Made by a program: the position numbers and the translations under genes. This document shows, one piece after another, positions 1-12,784 of a stretch of DNA of 64,000 bases. Source of the stretch: Rhizoclosmatium globosum. Its lineage: Eukaryota > Chytridiomycota > Chytridiomycetes > Chytridiales > Chytriomycetaceae. Numbering within the stretch: the first letter of the stretch is position 1; each line of letters starts with the position of its first letter. Location of the stretch: assembly GCA_002104985.1 (NCBI GenBank), contig MCGO01000105.1, positions 80,520-144,519 of the forward strand, written 5' to 3'. The notes under the pieces were generated by a model. It was not told where the DNA came from. It did no database searches and was given only the letters and a program-made list of their open reading frames with translations.

Positions 1-2500
1 CCGATGTAATGGAAGTAACTTGGATTCGCAGTTGCGAATAGGCGGTTTCAAAGCTACGAAGATGCAGAAGACGGACTTGTTTTCTTTCCATGGCAGCAAT
101 TGCATTACCATGCAGTTCTATTGAAGTTGGCTGCTTCATGACTTTCTTCTGTTGCCGTTTTTGGGCTGCAATCTGACTCTTTTCAACCCCAGCAACAGAA
201 TCATTAATAAGCGGCTGAAGAGCAGTCAATACATTGTTAGTGTCTCTGAAAAGGGCAAGAATTTTTCCAACAAGACCCTCGACGTCGAAGATGTTGTTGG
301 GTTGTAACTCATCTTTAATGAAGCGGAGACGTGTACGATGATCATTTAGAATTCTTTCAAGCTGGTAACGTTTTCAATAATATGGCCTATGGTTGGTTGA
401 AAATTACCTGATTCAACGATTTTGCAACACCTGGTAATAAATTGAACGGAAAATCAGAAGCTTCTTCAAGGCCACCATAATTTGGAAGCCCAAAGACCAC
501 AAGCCGCTTATCAACAATGGATACGGTGACATCATCAAGTCCCATATCAGTCTCATCAGTTTGGTGCCCAAATTCCAATTCACCGCCTAATTCCCGAACT
601 TTTCGTGCGTTCAATTTGCCAAGAGCTGCAATTGTGTCCAACTTCTTCTTGTTCAAGCCAAATGTATTGTTGTTTTGTTTTTCTCTTTGAATATGCTTTC
701 CGTAAGTTCGAAAATGTGGTCCCCACAATGCACCAGAGTTTTCACCAGCCTGACTAATTTGCAGTGGCTTAGAGTAGCTTTCATCATCTGAACCGTCGGA
801 ATTTTCGTCGATTTCAATCCTGAAGCCATTACCAGATAAAAACTTATATGGGCTTTTCCCGAAATCTGCAACAAACTGCATCCAGAAGCAGAATACATCA
901 GGATGGCATGCTTTATGAGAAGCCATGCCACGTACGTTGTTCAATGTTGCGTATTTGAATTGAGTGTGACAGAATTTATAGTTGAAAATATCAGGATGGT
1001 AACGATTGGTTGAAAGAGCTTCAAGGAGTGTGAAAACGATGGATAAACGTTCTTCTCTTTTGGGATTGGTTTTATCCAGTTCAATTATAGTTACTAAATG
1101 CTTTCGAGCTGATAGAGGAAGCTGTGAGCGTAACAATGAGAGGCTTCGAGTCGACTTGGACACTTGTTGCAAAAGACTTGTGTTACGCAGTCTCAATTCT
1201 TTGTTCTGTTTTTTAACTTGATCAAATTCTTTACTTATGGTTGAGATTTCGTATTCGAGCTGTTTCAGTCCCTCAGATGTGTCAATCAGGTCGCTCTGGG
1301 ACGACAAGTCTGTGCGAAGAATTTCAGGTGACCCTCGAAGAGTTGTAGAGCATGGGTTTGTAGCTGATAACTCTTGTGTCCACGGACTTATCTTCAGATA
1401 CGTGAAGAGATCATAAAATGATTGCGGGGTGTTTCTATCAAATAGAAGCATAACTACAGTTCGAGAATTTGACACCAGCATTTGTTTGATATCTGATGCT
1501 CTTGTAACTAGCCTTTTGACACCTCCCAACACGACTGTGAACATTCCATATCCCGATCGTCTCGTACAACGTAAGAGATTCAGCAAAGGATTGCAAACAT
1601 AATATGTACCAGGTCGGCCAACGACAACCACAGGTATCAAAATATCATCTCCATTAACGACTATATCAGGGTGTTCGTGATCAATGTAAAGAGATGCTTC
1701 CAATAATGGAACTTGATTATAATGAAGATCTTCATATTCAGAATCCGATTCACTTTCAATAAGGAGTTTTAGTTTTGGCACACGTGAAGGTACACCATTG
1801 GTTGCACTATACGGACTGGATTCTGTTGTTGAGGACCACAAAGTGTGTGTGGTCTCTGAGTCCAATTTGGATTTTGATAATGCCTGCCCGATCCTTTTCC
1901 CACGCGCTTTCACGCCGCTGGGTGTATAATAAGGCGTGTATCTCTTGAGCTGAATTGCTGCTAATCGAGAAGCTTCTCTCTGCTCACTTTGTTTTGGTAC
2001 GGGGTTAGGCCCTGATGTCAGACATGGTAGGACTTGTCCAGAGTCCTCGATCATTTCAATCGACATGATTGAAACATCATTTGGATCATAATCTTGAATG
2101 TAGCTTGGCTCGTTCCCGCTCAACTCATATTTTGAGGAACTGATTGACATAAGTGATACATCACGATCAGTTGTGATGTCTGAGTCTTCATCTATAACTT
2201 AAAATGTTATTTTACTTTAACAAGTGATTTGACGATACCCGCAGTACTTGGAATGGTTGGGTTATGAACACTTGTTTCGACTACTTCTTGGGGATTTACA
2301 GTTTCATACGCTGCCTTGAGCGGAAAACAGTACGCATCAGAACTCTGATCGGAGTCTCTTACTTCTGCATTGACTTTCGAGGCCTCAGTTTCATTGTTCT
2401 GCTCGTCTGTTGATTCCTGCGCAATACGCTTCACAGCATTCGCTTCATCTCGAGCTCTTCCGAGTGATGCCATTCGCTGTTTTCTTCCTTTTGGCGGCAT
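1..2500 (-). CDS. Unrecognised coiled-coil protein, 3' end beyond window
   Basis: I do not recognise this protein. Three exons are inferred: 2500-2239, 2191-408 and 361 to the window edge. The introns (2238-2192 and 407-362) are 46-47 nt with GT-AG ends, and both joins keep the frame. The start ATG at 2500 opens a basic N-terminus (MPPKGRKQR), followed by an acidic, serine-rich stretch. The middle has a hydrophobic strand-rich block (ILIPVVVVGRPGTYYV), then a coiled coil (LEYEISTISKEFDQVKKQNK) and a conserved-looking C-terminal block containing cysteine, histidine and tryptophan. The last exon stays open to base 1, so the protein continues beyond at least 800 residues. It is divergent with the PstS-like gene that starts at 3110. 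No catalytic motif was found. The exon structure is fairly secure; the function is unknown. Confidence 0.6.
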
Positions 2501-3109
2501 GACAGTGGTATTTACAACTTTGAATGGTGTATCAATTTGTGCTCAGTTTGCCAGTTTGCCATCAGTTTGCTAGTCACGTGCCACTTAAGGAACGTAACTC
2601 TGTCCCCAAACATTATTCTCAAGTTTCGGCTTCGTGGAGCGATGTATATGTATAATATAAATACGCACAAAGTGGGTTTGGCCTCATACCTTGTCTGGTT
2701 CGGCTCTAAATATGTTAAAACCTCATTTCCCTCAAAACCTGGAGTCATGCCAAAGCTAGACTCAAATCATCGAATCTTCGTTCGTGGAGGTCTGTAAATA
2801 CGTTTAATAGTCACCTGTAAAGAAGTTTCATCCCGATAGAGAGGGAATTGAGAGTACAGTATGCGATAGAGTGTCGTTTTGAATAACTTCCTTCCTACGT
2901 CCCATCCCTTCATATGAAATTCAGAAACCTATGTATCATTATTCAAAGAAGGACTCCTCAAAGTTTTATTATGGTGCTGCATATGGTTCAGGTGTAAAGT
3001 CATTAAAACTGAGGTCGATAGGCGGCACTGTTTTTTTCCCTCCAAAAACAAAACTTTGACGCAATAGCCGCCCCCGTGAGATTTTCCGAACGAGTGATTC
3101 CACTGACAG
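2501..3109. promoter_or_regulatory. Divergent intergenic region, probable shared promoter
   Basis: About 610 nt separate the start of the coiled-coil gene on the minus strand from the PstS-like gene on the plus strand. The short open frames here overlap on both strands and lack splice or homology support. An AT-rich stretch near 2650-2665 (ATATGTATAATATAA) could act as a core promoter element for either gene, but this is only inference. Nothing else is seen. Confidence 0.35.
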
Positions 3110-6100
3110 ATGTCAACCACTCGCCTCAATGCAACACTAGACCAGCAACCCCCTTCAGAACCACATAAACTTGCTGGAATCGAGAAACAAAAGACAGTGG
3201 AAGACATCAATGAGGCTCCAGAACCTATGCAATGGCTTGAAATCCTTGAGATTGCCGCATCTACCATCACTCCCATTCTCTTAATATGTATCGCAGCAGC
3301 GCTTTTATACAAAAAAGTAGATGAATCACGGCAATCGTACCTCGCAAATATCACAGTTATCCCACATCTGGCAATCAACGGCTCTGGATCCGCGATAGTC
3401 TCGTCAGTGATATGGGGATGGATGTACCTATTCAAAGAGTCTTTCACGATTGAAGACCACATAATCGATCTTTCTTATGCGCCAAGCACAAGCACGAAAG
3501 GTGCTGAGGAACTGTTTTCGGGGTTAAGTCTGTTCGCGGGGACGGAAGCGAATATTTCGGAATCAGAATTTATTAACGCGCGAAATGCTTCTGATGGAAT
3601 AGATGCGGGGTCTCCGCAGCATTATGGAGCTTTGACGCTTCCTATTGTTGCGGGTGCCCTCGCGGTGGTTTACAATATCCCAGGCTTCACTGTGAACTCG
3701 CCCGCCCTAATATTCGACGCGAAGCTGTTGTCAGATATATTCAGTGGTCAAATCACATACTGGAACGACACGCGAATCCAATCGCTAAACCCATCCGTCC
3801 AACTCCCATTCCACCAAATCACACCCATAGTCCTAAACGACCCCTCCGACATCCTCCCAAAATACCTCAGCAAATACAACCCCTTCTTTTCATCCACAGG
3901 CCCGCAATCCTGGCCCCAAAACTTCATAAAAGGCACAACAACATTCGACATCCTCTTCATGTCCGGCGTATCATTCTACTCAATAACATACACGCCTCTC
4001 CAAGGAATAGCAGAATCAACACAAAACGGACGAAACCCAACCGTCGCGAGAATCATAAACTCACATGGAGATGTAACAACCCCAACAACATCCACAATCC
4101 AAAACGCACTTGCCGCTTTAAACACAAGCTCAACTACTTCATTCATCGCAAACGATTTCACTTCAATCACAGACTTATCCGCGCCAGACGCGTACCCACT
4201 CTCATTCATATCCCACATCCTCCTACGTCAACACTATTTCTACTTCACACCGGGAAGCACGGAAGACTGTCTCAGTGTGAAATGGATGGTTCATTTATGG
4301 TATTTTTTCATGACGGACGAATTCGCGAGGCAATCACTGGATCCAAACGGCTGGGTGTTCGTCACGCCTGACCTTGTCGCGAGGAATATGGCAGCTATGA
4401 AGGAGATTACGTGTAATAGATTGAATGTGATGGATCAGTTGATATCTGACTTTTCTGAGGATGAGTTTTTGAAGAATGGTATGTTTTGTTCTTTGTCAAA
4501 TGTTTGGTTGTTGATGGCTTCCTTATTTAGTTGATCATGAATGGGACATTTCGATTTCGTTTTGGTATAATCTCAGCTCGTTTACGACGGGGACGAAAGT
4601 TGGAATGTCGTTGTATGCCTCGTTTTACATTCTGCTCATCCTCTCGAACGCGATTCCATTCACGATAAATATGTACAGCCTCGACCCTGAAGCCGAGAGA
4701 AAGCACAGTCGAAAGAGTACCACGGCTGACGTGAAAGTAAAATGGACGTTGCAAAACTGGCTTGGAATCGTGACACAACTCTTTACATGTTTCCAAATCA
4801 TGTACCTGTGTTTACATCGATCCAAAGTCATTCTTGACAACGTCTACGTCGATATTGTTTCCTACATTGGACTCATTTTCGATTGGTTTGGATACTACAT
4901 CATCATCAATGTCATGGTCGCAGTATGGCTGGTGTGCATGGTCTACACCACCTACTTTTACGGCATCCTCGAGTTTTACTATCCAGAACGGTTACAACGT
5001 CTCACAAAGTTTCATATGTTCCTTGCAAACTTCATGCCCAACTTCTCCCTCATATTTTACAACCCAAGTGTCGAGCTCCTCGCGAAAGTGTTTGACTGCC
5101 GCCTCTCCCCGACAACATTCAAATACTCCAACAGTTACCACGTCACATGTTGGCAAGGGTACCATTGGGTCATGGTCATCCTAAGCATCTCATTTGGCTG
5201 CGCGTTCTGCAACTGCGTTGTGCGATACTGCAAAATTCTTAAACTCCTTCGAAAAGATTTCAACTTCAAAGACCGTGACTGGAACATATACCTCGAATCC
5301 ATCTCCAAAACCGTTGTCATCATCCTCTTTTTCAATACCCCCAACATATACTTCCTCCCTTGTGCCGCGATTATAACTCTCTGTCTATCGAGCTGCTCTT
5401 TCTTTGGGAAACCAAACCACGTTGAATGGTTCGACAGAATCCGCGGTTGTCTATACGCATACTGTACAGTCGTTTGCGCCGTTTTGTTTATTTTCGAAGT
5501 GATGATTTCAGAGACTGCGTACACTGCTCGAATCCATATTAGTGAAGTATTGAGTCCAACAATATTGGGGTCAACGGTTTTCGTTTGTTTCGTGGCGCAC
5601 AGCTATGCCATGATGAAGTTCAGGTCCGCAATTACTGAGTCAGACAGGAAAAAGCAAGACGAGGAACTCAAAAAGTTTTTTGCTGCTTTCGGGTACCTAT
5701 CCTTAAATCGATTTCTAAAAACTTCGATGTTAATTTTCGTGTGAAATAGGGAGGAAATCGTCAGTGCTTCAAACCTTAACTTATCGGCAATCGTAGAGGA
5801 AGGTGATCGACCTCAAGAGCAAACTAGAAGCCATCTACAGAAAGTCTCATCCATCAAGGTAACTTCCGCTCAAAAGATACCTCTCCTGGGACTTCCCTCG
5901 CAAGAAACCAGTCGAATTGTAACGACTGAGAGTCTTTTACCTCCTGCTGGTTCCCACATACTTGGTCGGAATGACTCCAAGCGGAGATTGTCACATTTGC
6001 TCCCGGAACCATATATTCCGCAAATATTTGAATCAAACAGTGGAAGCGCAGAAATGATCCACTTAAATGATGTCGGACACATTAACAATGGCAATGAAAT

Positions 6101-8108
6101 CATTACACCTGGCTTTACAACGGTAAAAAAGAGTAGCTTTAGTCTCGCCAGATCATTGACGTTGTTTCTTTAGGCTCAATGGCAAAAGATGGAAGAGTTT
6201 CTCACAAAAGCAAACGAAATCGGACTGCTAGAAGAAAACGAGTTTGAAGCTGTGAAACAAGCAATACAATGCGAAGGTGAGTAAATCAACGCAATACGTG
6301 GTTTTTCTAACTGTATTGGAACAGATGCAATTATTCCAGCCTTGTTCAACCGTTCCAACAAGAATCTGCGAACGTTTACAAATCTACTCAAAAAGAAAGT
6401 ATGGGAACTGTTGAACGATGAAACACCAAGACGCATCAAAAGTGTGAAAACAACCACGACTCGATCAAGTGAAACAGACCCACTCTACCAAGCCCGAGAA
6501 TCACAAGGATCTCGACGCTCCTCCGCATTTAACCAGCGCCGAAGAACATCGAAACTGTCTGTACGAACACGACCAGCCACAGGAACAGACTTCCACGGCT
6601 TCAACGTTGCCGATGAAGCCCAAAAAGTCGCTACCGAAAATGCCTCAGCAGCGCCCAACCCACGATCCCGCACAAACTCTTTCCGCCCTGTATCAACAAT
6701 GGCTGGCTCTAGAATCGAAATCCACGATCCTTCATCCAACCAACCTCCCGACCCAAAACCCCGCCTCGGATCACGCCCCACATCACTCTTCCTCGGCTCA
6801 AAACAAGATATACACGGCTCACAAGCTCACATGGACCCGAAATCTAAACCCACATCTCGCCCTGCATCTCTCTTCATATCCTCCCGACCAACCTCGTTAT
6901 TCCTCGACAAGCGAAGCGTAAAAGGAAGCGTGGACCAAGTAAGCAGCAGCGTGAACCACTCACAACGACTTGCACCGTCTCCACAGGGTAGCGCCATGAA
7001 CTCCATGCGACCGTCGATTGTCACATCGCGGAGCATGGAGTACCCACAACACTGTCCCGAACTTGACGCCGCCATCGCCGCCATACCCGAAAGCGCAGAG
7101 AACAGTCGCGCGGGAAGTAGAGCGAGCACACGTCCGTCCAGCGCGATATTCCCAAGTCATATGATTCGCATTGAGGCTCCAACTCCACGGGAGAGCACGT
7201 ATGGGGAACGAAAGCCTGAAGAAAGTGGGGCTGTGAAAGCTGCACTTGTGTTATCTTCCGTCGCTGAATCGAGCGCGATGCCTTCGGAGGATAACCTCCC
7301 GTTATCTCAACTCCAGTCACAAACGTCTTCACAAATGACTGAGAAATCTGTCGCTGTAGAATTGAAGCCGTTGGAATTGAAGCCTGCGTCAACGCTTTCG
7401 ATGCCGAATGTATTGTCGATTGTTGAACCTTCCACACTTTCCAGTACAAGTGAGACATCACTCAAAAAGGCATCTTCAGTTCAAGACAACACAGCCACCG
7501 TTCAAATCGTTGTGCCGGTAGGAGTAAGAAAGTCGTCGTCTTTCTCAGGCAGCCAGAAATTGAAAGCTCTCGACATAATCGCAGAAGATTCTGAAGGCAC
7601 ACCACAAATACCTCAAACACGTTCCTTTGAAGCTCCCGCATCACAAAAGCAGCCGAAAAAAGATATCACAAAGTCTGAAGGATCGCTCTCAGTAACTACA
7701 TTCGCCCCGCCTCCAAAGTTGAGGGGAAAGCCAGCCGTGCCAGCTGTTGTAGTACCACCACCAAAAGAAGAACGTCCTAAAGTAGTTGAACCAGTCGAAA
7801 CTTCTAAAGAGGCAATTAATGCTACAGCACCTATTCCCATGATTGTGATGGACCACCCATCCGAGACGGAAATAGTAGTCGACCTGTCAGCGAACTCAAC
7901 AACTACAGTCCCACAACAACAAAGCCAACAAATAACCGAAGAATCCAGTAGAAAGCTGGTACCAAAGCCTCCGTCGAGTCTCAGCCCGATTTCACCAGTA
8001 TCACCCAAACCACGATTCAGGCGTGCATCCAATATATCAGAAAAGTCCAGTCCCACAAGTCCCAATCCCGTTCACCCGGACATTCCACGTCCAGCCAATA
8101 AAGAATAA
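3110..8108 (+). CDS. PstS-like phosphate-binding domain fused to multipass membrane domain
   Basis: Five exons are inferred: 3110-4478, 4531-5692, 5750-6122, 6174-6276 and 6325-8108. All junctions are GT-AG, in frame, with introns of 48-57 nt, giving 1596 residues. A single membrane helix lies near residues 45-66. Residues about 90-440 resemble bacterial PstS-type substrate-binding proteins: a GSGS turn, then LPIVAGALAVVYNIPG and LLSDIFSGQITYWND, the family's core signature. Exon 2 encodes seven or eight hydrophobic helices (for example GLIFDWFGYYIIINVMVAVW). The rest, about 700 residues, is low-complexity Ser/Pro/Thr-rich sequence, presumably cytosolic. I infer a plasma-membrane receptor that senses a small ligand, perhaps phosphate, on the outside. 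It has no ABC partner nearby, so transport seems unlikely. The ATG at 3110 is the first in frame. Signalling function is unproven. Confidence 0.75.
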
Positions 8109-8182
8109 AATAGTATTGTGGGTTTTTGTTCTCTTTCTTTTTTTCTTTTGTCCCCAAAAAACCCCTTTTTACCAACAAAAAC

Positions 8183-10252
8183 ATGAGCGAGGAGCCGACA
8201 GAACAACCGGAAACATTTGAATCGTTTGGACTTGATTCGCGGATTGTTCGAGCATTGGCCGTTTCGATGCAAATTGGAAGTCCGACGTTGGTTCAGGCTG
8301 CGTGCATTCCAATTGCACTTTTGGGGAAGGATATTATGGCTCGGGTGGGTGGTTTTTTAGGGTTAGGGTGATTGTGGTAGGGCTCTTCTAATTGGTGGGT
8401 TTGTTTACTTTGTTGTAGGCGAGAACTGGTTCGGGAAAGACATTGGCTTACTTGCTTCCCGTTGTGCACAAGATACTTCTAGCAAAGGTTTGTCGTACCT
8501 ATTTATTACAATCGTATCTCTAATTCAATACCAAAACAAGGCTTCTGATCCAACCACAAAAGCAACTCGAGCGCTGATTATTGTTCCCACTCGAGAACTT
8601 GCCCACCAAGTCTCCCGCACACTCAAAGAACTCTGCGTGTACTTAAAAGATGCGATTCGATCGGTGAATATTGCAACAACAGACGGATCAATGGCCCTCC
8701 TTCGCCCACTCCTCCAAGAAACCCCCGATATTCTCATCACAACCCCCTCCCGCCTGCTTCCCTTCCTCGACCCCGAACAAGGCTCTTCAAAGCCACTCGT
8801 GTCCCTGAAACCTCATTTGGAATCACTCGTTATCGATGAAGCAGATTTGCTCCTCAGTTATGGTACTTCCGACACAGACCTTCGAGCCATTCTCGCCAAA
8901 ATGCCAAAACACGTGCAAAGCTATCTCTTGAGTGCAACATTAAACCAGGACGTAACAACCTTGAAGCAGCTGATTCTCCGAAACCCTGCAATCTTGACTC
9001 TTACCGAAGACATGGAAGACAAAACCAACACATCAGTCCTAACACAATCTGTTCTCAAAATCCCGCATCTCGAAGCCCAGACTACAAAATTCCTGATTCT
9101 CTACTTTTTGTTGAAACTCCGTGTTGCTCCCTTCGGAACTGGAAAGACGATCCTGTTTGTCAACACAGTCGATTCAGCTTACAAAGTAAAACTGTTTTTG
9201 GAGCAGTTTGGAATCAAGAGTGTCGTTGTGAATGAGGAGGTTCCGTTGAGGAGTCGTGTTCATGTCGTGGAGGAGTTCAATCGCGGTGTGTTTGACTTGT
9301 TGATTGCTACAGATGCCAGTTGTGGAAATGGAGATGCTGATGCTGTTAAAGAACATGAGGAGGAGAAGAACGAAGATGCTGAGGATGTCGCACAGGAAGA
9401 GGAGGCGGAGGAAGCTGAGGAGGATAACGATGCTGAAGATGGCGAAACTGAAAAAAGCTCCAAGAAGCGAAAGTCAAAGACGGATACATCGAAATCTCAG
9501 AAAAAGAAGAAGGGATCGCAAGTTGACGGCGAATACGGAATGGCTCGAGGTGTTGATTTCCGCAATGTCGTCGCTGTCATCAACTTTGATTTGCCAGCTA
9601 CAGCAGCCGCATACGCCCATCGAGTAGGAAGAACTGCGCGTGGTGTTGGAAAACGTGGATGGGCTTTGAGTTTCGTCGTGGAAGACGATATGGAAGAAGA
9701 ACTGATTTGGAAACGTATCGAGAAACGCCAGACTGGTAATAATTATATACCACCCCCCTTATTCCTTTCCGTACTTATCCAACTACTCCCTCAGCTCTCG
9801 GAAACGAAATCAACCCCTTCATCCTCGAAATGCCACAAGTCCTCGCCTTCCAATACCGTGTCAAAGACGCCCTGAAAGCCGTAACGAAACCCCTCATCAA
9901 AGAAGCCCGTCTCAAAGAGCTCAAGCAAGAAATCTTAAACTCTGAGAAGCTCAAGGCGCACTTTGAAGATAACCCGAAAGATTTAGCAGCGTTGAAGCAT
10001 GATAAGGCGATTCATCCTGCTCGCGTGCAGCAGCATTTGAAGCATGTGCCGGACTACTTGATGCCAAAGAAGGCGGGTATGAAAGTCAGAGGACAGGGTC
10101 CCGTGGGTGCAAACAAAAAAGTACCGTTCCATAACGACAACGCAAGGAAATCTTCACGCGGTGGACGTGGTGGCGGTAGAGGAGGAGGTCGTGGAGGTTC
10201 ATCGGCGAGTCAGAAACGAAAGTCGGATCCATTGAAATCATTCAAAGCATGA
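8183..10252 (+). CDS. DBP9: ATP-dependent RNA helicase Dbp9/DDX56
   Basis: This DEAD-box helicase of 627 residues has four exons: 8183-8344, 8419-8487, 8541-9735 and 9795-10252. Dbp9 acts in the nucleolus in assembly of the large ribosomal subunit. Motifs visible in order are the Q motif region (FESFGLDSRIVRAL), Walker A ARTGSGKT spanning the first intron, PTRELA, TPSRLLPF, VIDEADLLL, SATL and HRVGRTARG. A long acidic/lysine-rich insertion of about 70 residues (encoded around 9340-9540) splits the helicase C-domain between ATDAS and ARGVDF; Dbp9 proteins characteristically carry such an insertion. The C-terminus has a glycine/arginine-rich tail (GGRGGGRGG) followed by lysines, typical of RNA-binding nucleolar helicases. 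The pyrimidine-rich tract just upstream (8126-8150) fits a fungal promoter. The assignment is secure. Confidence 0.92.
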
Positions 10253-10348
10253 TCCAATTAAAGAAAAATAAAGCTCAGATCTTCTGAAGCTACAATTTAT
10301 AATCTCCCATGCATCATCGATACAAAACACAACCCCCTCATCATAAAT

Positions 10349-12486
10349 CTACCATTTACTCGTATTCCAAATCCCCTCCCTCATCAACCCAACCCACCTC
10401 CTTTGACACCGCGCCGTACTAAACGCAACCCCCTTAATCCCAGCGTTACTCGGCTTCCCATCCTCCCTCCTTCGAACAACCCACTTCCCATTCACACCCT
10501 TCAGCCGTTCACTCGCTAAACAGTTATACGCACTCCCTGCAAACTCCAACCCTTCCAGATGCTTGTTCACCCGCGTTGACACAACGTCCCAAGGAATCAC
10601 GTGTGAGAATTGTGTGTAAAAGTCTGTGAGGGCGGTCATACGCTTTGCAGTGATTCCTCCAAGCGAGATTGCGTCGTCGCCGAGTTGGATGGTGTCTAGA
10701 GGTGAGGTTGATGACGGGTACGTTTTCTGAGGGGTTTCAGTGGACGGTTTGGCTTTTAGGTGGAAGCCAGATCGAATGAAGGCGTAATCGATGCGTTTGT
10801 TTAGGTTTGATTCGGAGGTTTGAAATAATTTCAGTGCTGATATTCCGTTTAGATTGAGGGTGGTATAAGGAGGGTGTGGTTTTGGAGGTGGTAAGGGGAG
10901 TGATGTTGATGAGAAACATGCGGTTTCGAGAAGCGTAGGTGGAACGACTTTTGAAGCTCCTGATGCAGAATGAGAGAGCGATATGGTGGGGGTTGTTGAT
11001 ATTTGGATTGTAGCTTCTTCAAGAACTTGATCGACAAGATTCTTCAAGACTGTGTCTGCAGTAGAGTTCCACGTGTATATTTTCCTACAAAGGAGTCTAT
11101 TGCAAATGAGTCTTGATGGAATTTTGAACTTCAACGACAGCTTTCCCCACTGCAGAAATCAGTCAATGACCAACTCAACAAAATCAGAACTTCCTCACCT
11201 CTGGATTCACACCTCGCTTCAATTCATCCAAATACACTTCCAAATCCTGATACTCTTCGTCTGTCAATTGACGCAATACACCTGTTCCATTAGTTTGCGC
11301 AAGATTCCAAATCCGAAACGCTCGTATCTCAACATTCCTGGCATCCCGGTTCAACTTTTCTCCAAGTTCATTCCACAAACGTGAGTTGAAATCAACGTCT
11401 CCAACAATATCATACAGATCTCGGCCTTTTTGTGGCTGTTTCTTCCTTAAATCAAATCCGTTATATTCACGTTTGAGAGCCTGTACAATCACTTCATCTT
11501 CTTCTGCAGTAAACGCCCCTGTTTTGAGTTTCCCGGCACTCAAAGAACGAAAGCGAAGGCGCACGTCAGTTGCGCTGACGGTACCACCGAGTTTGTTGGC
11601 ACAAACAGCCCATTTGATTCCTCGTCCGCTTTTTACAGGGTCCTCTGCGAACGCCAGAATAATTTTGTCTTCTTCAGGCGACCATTCCTTTTTCCGAGTC
11701 AGTTCGCTATATCTGATTCGCAAGTGATTCGTGCTGTAACATGTGAGGAGTGGATGGTTGACACGTTTGAAATTCACGCGACCAGGTCCTGCATGAAATC
11801 ATTTCAGTAAAACACAAGGAAGCATCCAATAAACTCAAAAACCTTGCTTCTTAACCTCTTCCAGCAAAGCGTTATCCTCTTCAACACCCCACCCGAGACC
11901 CTTTGCAGTCACAGGCCCAATAGCCTGAACAAGCGGATCCCCGAAATGCTTCCAATGTTCGTGTAGTTGAACAGGAGTAAATATTGAAAAAGGCTCCATT
12001 TCAGCTAAATCCGACCAGGGACGCGGTGATGTTTCCCAGACTTCGGACAGCTTCTGTTTGAACAGCGTATCCAGTTTCGCAGTCCACTTTTTCGATGGAG
12101 GCGGGTCAGACGGTGTAGCTATACCAACTGATTAGCACTGAATTCATGCAGGTATCTTAGTATTTAGTAGTAATTAGGATACCGTGATTGACAGCTCTCC
12201 AGTACCGATCAAAGAGGGCATCCGACCGCCAGCCCTTCAAAAGAGGATTTGAAGCAGCGATTCGGGTCCATTTGAATCCGTGTTTGTCGACGCCTTTCTC
12301 CAGTTCTTCCATGTGAGCATTTGTCCAGTCAAGAACGCCCAAGGATGGTCCCAGATTGGGGACATTTGGAGGCTGAGGAAGCGGCGGTGTCTTTGGCTTT
12401 GGCAAGGCTGTCCTAGGTGGTTCAGAGGGAATGTCGCGGGCTCGGCCGGTTATGCCAATAAGCTGTCGAGTTGTTCGTGTGGACAT
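10349..12486 (-). CDS. Myb/SANT-repeat DNA-binding protein
   Basis: Four exons are inferred: 12486-12183, 12118-11843, 11788-11199 and 11149-10349. Introns of 49-64 nt are GT-AG and keep frame, giving 656 residues. Four Myb/SANT-like repeats are visible: one in exon 1 (LDWTNAHMEELEKGVDKHG...KWTRIAA), one across exons 2-3 (LGWGVEEDNALLEEVKK), and two in exon 3, KKEWSPEEDKIILAF and TGAFTAEEDEVIVQALKRE. The C-terminal third has no recognised domain and is serine/threonine-rich. Such arrays occur in SNAPc-type, Reb1-type and Myb transcription regulators; which of these it represents cannot be decided here. It is probably nuclear. It converges with DBP9, whose stop is only about 100 nt away. The gene model is strong; the target is unknown. 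Confidence 0.75.
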
Positions 12487-12784
12487 CTGTCAGACTGTCA
12501 CAAAAACAAATAATATGTATTCTACAACACAGAGACCCACGAAAGTGTAAGGAAGCCAGACGTGTATTCTCAAGAGCGACAGCTGCTTAATTTGAAACGC
12601 CTCTTAATTGTAGCGACATACAAAATCTGGTTAACAACCAAAGTAGTCGTTTGGGCTAAAGCTCGCGTAGAAACACTCGCACACATTACTTGAAAATACG
12701 AAAGTAATTGGCGTGAAAGTCATTTAGAAAAAAATTCACTACTACGTTTTTTATGCAAAAAGTATAACTTAAATCTGAAAAAAA

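Noticed and set aside
2512..2797. Overlapping frames on both strands upstream of the PstS-like gene
   Set aside because: They are mutually antisense, lack splice signals, and sit in the presumed divergent promoter.
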